In this document: one piece after another, positions 7,713 to 9,592 of the stretch | Position numbering within the stretch: the first letter of the stretch is position 1 | Layout: each line of letters begins with the position of its first letter | NCBI GenBank assembly: GCA_012522255.1 | Contig: JAAYKT010000036.1 | Location: 1-9,592, forward strand | DNA: 9,592 nt | Reading direction: 5' to 3' | DNA from: Clostridiales bacterium | Lineage (GTDB): Bacteria; Bacillota; Clostridia; Lutisporales; Lutisporaceae | The notes under the pieces: model-generated | Database searches by the model: none | What the model was told of the DNA's origin: nothing | The model's input: only the letters and a program-made list of their open reading frames with translations | Made by a program: the position numbers and the translations under genes

Positions 7713-7782
7713 CTAATAAGTCAAAAAGTTTTTTTGTTCATGCAACAATTAATACCAACATAATCCATAATTTTTTTTAATG

Positions 7783-8454
7783 CTATAACTGATTTTGTAA
7801 ACACAAATTATTATATTTGCCAAATGTATTTTCATAACAAAAATTGCAATGATCTGAAATAACACATATTTCACATTTTGGCTTTCTTGCATTACATATT
7901 TCTCTCCCGTGCCGGATTAAAAGATGATGTGCCAATGTCCACATTAATTCGGGAATACCGCTCATCAATTGTTTTTCAACTTCGTCAACTTTATTACTTT
8001 TCGCCAGGCCAATTCTGTTTGATACCCTAAAGACATGGGTATCAACTGCTATTGCGGGAATACCAAAAGCATTGCTCAGCACTACATTAGCCGTTTTTCT
8101 TCCAACCCCCGGCAGAGTTATTAATTCATTCAGGCTATTAGGAACCATACCGCCGTATTCTTTTATTATTCTATTACAGGTAAGCAAAATATTTTTTGCC
8201 TTATTTCGGTATATACCTATCTCCTTTATTTCCTTTTCCAATTCTTCTTGACTTAGCGCCAAGAAATCAACAGGTGTTTTAAATTTTTTAAATAAACTCC
8301 CGGTAACTTTATTAACCGTTTTGTCAGTAGATTGTGCACTGAGCATAGTTGCAATAAGAAGCTCAAAAGGATTTGAATGTATCAGTTCACATTTAACATC
8401 AGGATATTGCAGTTTTAAAATTTCAATAACCTTGATATAGTTTTTCTTTTCCAT
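7783..8454 (-). CDS. nth: Endonuclease III (DNA glycosylase/AP lyase)
   Basis: This 223-residue bifunctional glycosylase removes oxidised pyrimidines and cleaves the abasic site in base-excision repair. The helix-hairpin-helix LPGVGRKTANVVL (114-126) carries the catalytic Lys120, and VDTHVFRV (137-144) carries Asp138; both numbers equal those of E. coli Nth. The 4Fe-4S loop C187-X6-C194-X2-C197-X5-C203 is intact. LLIATMLSAQSTDKTVNKV (32-50) is the usual N-terminal helix block. The protein is about 12 residues longer than E. coli Nth at the C terminus, where the tail holds no recognisable motif. ATG at 8452-8454 is preferred to an in-frame TTG 33 nt upstream (8485-8487) because GGGGGA lies 6 nt before it and the resulting length fits. 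It reads in the same direction as the ATPase operon, 255 nt upstream of it. Confidence 0.97.
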   Translation of the reverse strand: MEKKNYIKVIEILKLQYPDVKCELIHSNPFELLIATMLSAQSTDKTVNKVTGSLFKKFKTPVDFLALSQEELEKEIKEIGIYRNKAKNILLTCNRIIKEYGGMVPNSLNELITLPGVGRKTANVVLSNAFGIPAIAVDTHVFRVSNRIGLAKSNKVDEVEKQLMSGIPELMWTLAHHLLIRHGREICNARKPKCEICVISDHCNFCYENTFGKYNNLCLQNQL

Positions 8455-8460
8455 TGTAAA

Positions 8461-8466
8461 TCCCCC
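8461..8466 (-). promoter_or_regulatory. Ribosome binding site that sets the nth start
   Basis: GGGGGA on the minus strand lies 6 nt before ATG 8454. It falls inside the longer frame that begins at TTG 8487, which favours the ATG. Confidence 0.6.
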
Positions 8467-8492
8467 ATTGTCATAAGTTATATACAAACCTA

Positions 8493-8520
8493 TTTATAAC
8501 ATATGCTTATATTTTATCAA
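8493..8520 (-). promoter_or_regulatory. Candidate nth promoter
   Basis: On the minus strand TTGATA (8520-8515) and TATAAA (8498-8493) are 16 nt apart, and TGT directly precedes the -10, making it extended. Transcription would start near 8486, about 32 nt before the ATG. Both hexamers are close to the sigma-A consensus. Confidence 0.5.
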
Positions 8521-8545
8521 ATATCTGTGATAATTCAAAACCCGA

Positions 8546-8555
8546 TTTCCGGAAA
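8546..8555. repeat. 10-bp perfect palindrome in the divergent promoter region
   Basis: TTTCCGGAAA is a perfect palindrome and contains most of the G+C in this AT-rich spacer. It sits upstream of the -35 of nth and just before the weak -35 region of the radical SAM promoter, where a dimeric regulator could act on either gene. Chance occurrence cannot be excluded. Confidence 0.35.
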
Positions 8556-8578
8556 AAATAGAACTAATATTCATTTAT

Positions 8579-8587
8579 TGTTATAAT
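8579..8587 (+). promoter_or_regulatory. Candidate promoter of the radical SAM gene (extended -10)
   Basis: TGTTATAAT at 8579-8587 is a perfect extended -10. The hexamer 17 nt upstream (TAGAAC, 8559-8564) matches the -35 consensus poorly, which extended -10 promoters tolerate. The start would fall near 8594, about 38 nt before the ATG at 8632. Confidence 0.5.
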
Positions 8588-8631
8588 TACTTTAAGCATA
8601 AAGATTATGTTTGCGAAAAGAGGAGGTAATT

Positions 8632-9592
8632 ATGCAAGACGATTGCGCATTGATTGCAATTAATGCCAAATACATTCATTCAAATTTGGCCGTAAAATAT
8701 TTGAATAGTCATTGTAAGGCAAACGGATTAAATACAACAATTATTGAATTTAATATAAATGATACCATTGACAGGATATTAAATGATATTTTTTTAACAG
8801 AATTAAATGTGTTGGCATTCTCATGTTATATATGGAATATAGAAATGATACTAAAAATCTGCAGCAGTTATAAAAAAATAAGACCGAAATCCGTAATTAT
8901 ACTTGGGGGTCCGGAAGTTTCATATGAAGCAACAGAACTTATAGGATCTTATGCTGATTTTATTGTAACCGGTGAAGGTGAAATCACTTTTTGTGAGCTC
9001 CTTAAATATCTTAAAGGTGAAATTAAAGATATTAGTACTATCGATGGTTTGGTATATAAAAAAGATAATAAGATAATGAAAGGCGAAAAAAGAAAACTTA
9101 TAGAAGACTTAAATACTATTCCATTTCCTTATGAAGAATTAAGTGATTATGAGAATAAAATTATATACTACGAAACCTGCAGAGGATGTCCTTTTAATTG
9201 CCAATATTGCCTTTCTTCCATCGAAAGAGGAGTAAGATTTTTCCCTATTGAGAGGGTTTTTGAAGAAATTGACTTTTTTATAGAAAACAAAGTAAAACAG
9301 GTAAAACTAGTGGACAGAACCTTTAACTGTGATAAAGAAAGATGCATCAGTATAATGAATTATATCATTGACAAAAAAGGTAAAACAAACTTTCATTTTG
9401 AAATCTCTCCCATATTAATTGACAAGGATTTCTTATCCACTGCCGCCAAAGCACCAAAAGGCGTTTTTCAATTTGAAATAGGTATTCAATCAACTAACCC
9501 GGATACTTTAAAATTCATTAAAAGAAACGAACCTTTTGATAAAATAAAAGATAACATAATAAAACTTCAGTCATTGGGGCTTAGCCATATAC
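8632..9592 (+). CDS. B12-binding-type radical SAM protein, partial at right edge
   Basis: This is the first 320 codons of a gene that continues past the window. Residues 5-130 resemble the B12-binding-like Rossmann domain found before many radical SAM cores: INAKYIHSNLAVKYL (10-24), ILGGPEVSYEA (90-100) and VTGEGE (112-117). The classical DxHxxG cobalamin motif is not seen. The radical SAM core starts near residue 175, with the cluster motif C186-PFN-C190-QY-C193 in ETCRGCPFNCQYCLSS, and continues with VKLVDRTFN (224-232) and the SAM-site-like strand FEIGIQSTNPDTL (281-293). The N-terminal INAKYIHSNLA pattern recalls a group of clostridial proteins that carry a C-terminal DUF4080 domain; this cannot be tested because that end is missing. 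The ATG has AGGAGG 6 nt upstream. The substrate is unknown. Divergent from nth, with no evident link to the ATPase. Confidence 0.9.
   Translation, partial: MQDDCALIAINAKYIHSNLAVKYLNSHCKANGLNTTIIEFNINDTIDRILNDIFLTELNVLAFSCYIWNIEMILKICSSYKKIRPKSVIILGGPEVSYEATELIGSYADFIVTGEGEITFCELLKYLKGEIKDISTIDGLVYKKDNKIMKGEKRKLIEDLNTIPFPYEELSDYENKIIYYETCRGCPFNCQYCLSSIERGVRFFPIERVFEEIDFFIENKVKQVKLVDRTFNCDKERCISIMNYIIDKKGKTNFHFEISPILIDKDFLSTAAKAPKGVFQFEIGIQSTNPDTLKFIKRNEPFDKIKDNIIKLQSLGLSHI

Larger units (their letters stand above)
7528..7782. other. AT-rich intergenic leader between nth and the ATPase operon
   Basis: This 255-nt stretch lies downstream of nth and upstream of the first ATPase gene, both on the minus strand. 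It holds two candidate promoters and a small hairpin: TTGCA at 7601-7605 and 7589-7593 in opposite orientation, with a 7-nt loop. The string TTTTTGAC occurs twice. I see no GC-rich hairpin followed by a T-run that would end the nth transcript, no known riboswitch and no small gene. Confidence 0.6.

Noticed and set aside
7681..7740. TTGACT and TATAAT as a -35/-10 pair upstream of the operon
   Set aside because: Only 9 nt separate them on the minus strand, too few for one promoter. The TATAAT is kept as an extended -10.
7720..7750. Possible terminator for nth (CAAAAA-AAC-TTTTTG and TTGTT-GCATG-AACAA)
   Set aside because: The first stem is almost all A-T with a 3-nt loop, and the second has 5 bp and is followed by an A-run, not a T-run, in the transcript direction.
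8455..8487. Longer start for endonuclease III at TTG 8487
   Set aside because: ATG 8454 has GGGGGA 6 nt upstream, and with it the catalytic residues fall on the same numbers as in E. coli Nth.
1..9592. A novel defence, mobile or biosynthetic system
   Set aside because: Every gene falls in a known family with standard order. No direct-repeat arrays, transposase, integrase, att-like repeats or compositional break were seen.

Overview
The window comes from a low-GC Gram-positive bacterium, most likely of the Clostridia/Tissierellia type. It is AT-rich, Shine-Dalgarno sites are of the GGAGG type, UUG starts occur, and the main operon has the gene order of the Enterococcus hirae ntp cluster. The species cannot be named from the sequence.

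Bases 1-7527, all on the minus strand, hold most of a V-type (A/V-type) ATPase operon. In transcription order the genes encode the peripheral-stalk coiled-coil subunit (G/H type, 7201-7527), membrane subunit I/a (5298-7214), proteolipid K/c (4765-5259), stalk subunit E (4155-4751), subunit C/d (3116-4117), central-stalk subunit F (2797-3129), catalytic subunit A (1032-2795) and non-catalytic subunit B (1-1030, cut by the window edge). Subunit D is expected beyond base 1. The genes are packed with overlaps or gaps of at most 38 nt. The proteolipid keeps all the side chains that bind Na+ in the E. hirae rotor ring, so the enzyme is predicted to be a Na+-coupled pump or ATP synthase.

Bases 7528-7782 form an AT-rich leader with two candidate sigma-A-type promoters and one small hairpin. 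I see no convincing terminator between the upstream gene nth and the operon. Bases 7783-8454 (minus) encode endonuclease III, with the catalytic Lys120 and Asp138 and the four cluster cysteines at the same positions as in E. coli.

Bases 8455-8631 are a divergent intergenic region with a promoter for each direction and a 10-bp perfect palindrome between them. From 8632 to the right edge (plus strand) runs the first 320 codons of a B12-binding-type radical SAM protein of unknown substrate.

The A3B3 head, central stalk (D, F, C), peripheral stalks (E with G/H) and membrane part (I, K) together make one rotary machine. nth (base-excision repair) and the radical SAM gene have no evident functional link to it. 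I found no mobile element, CRISPR array, rRNA or tRNA, and nothing that looks like an undescribed system.
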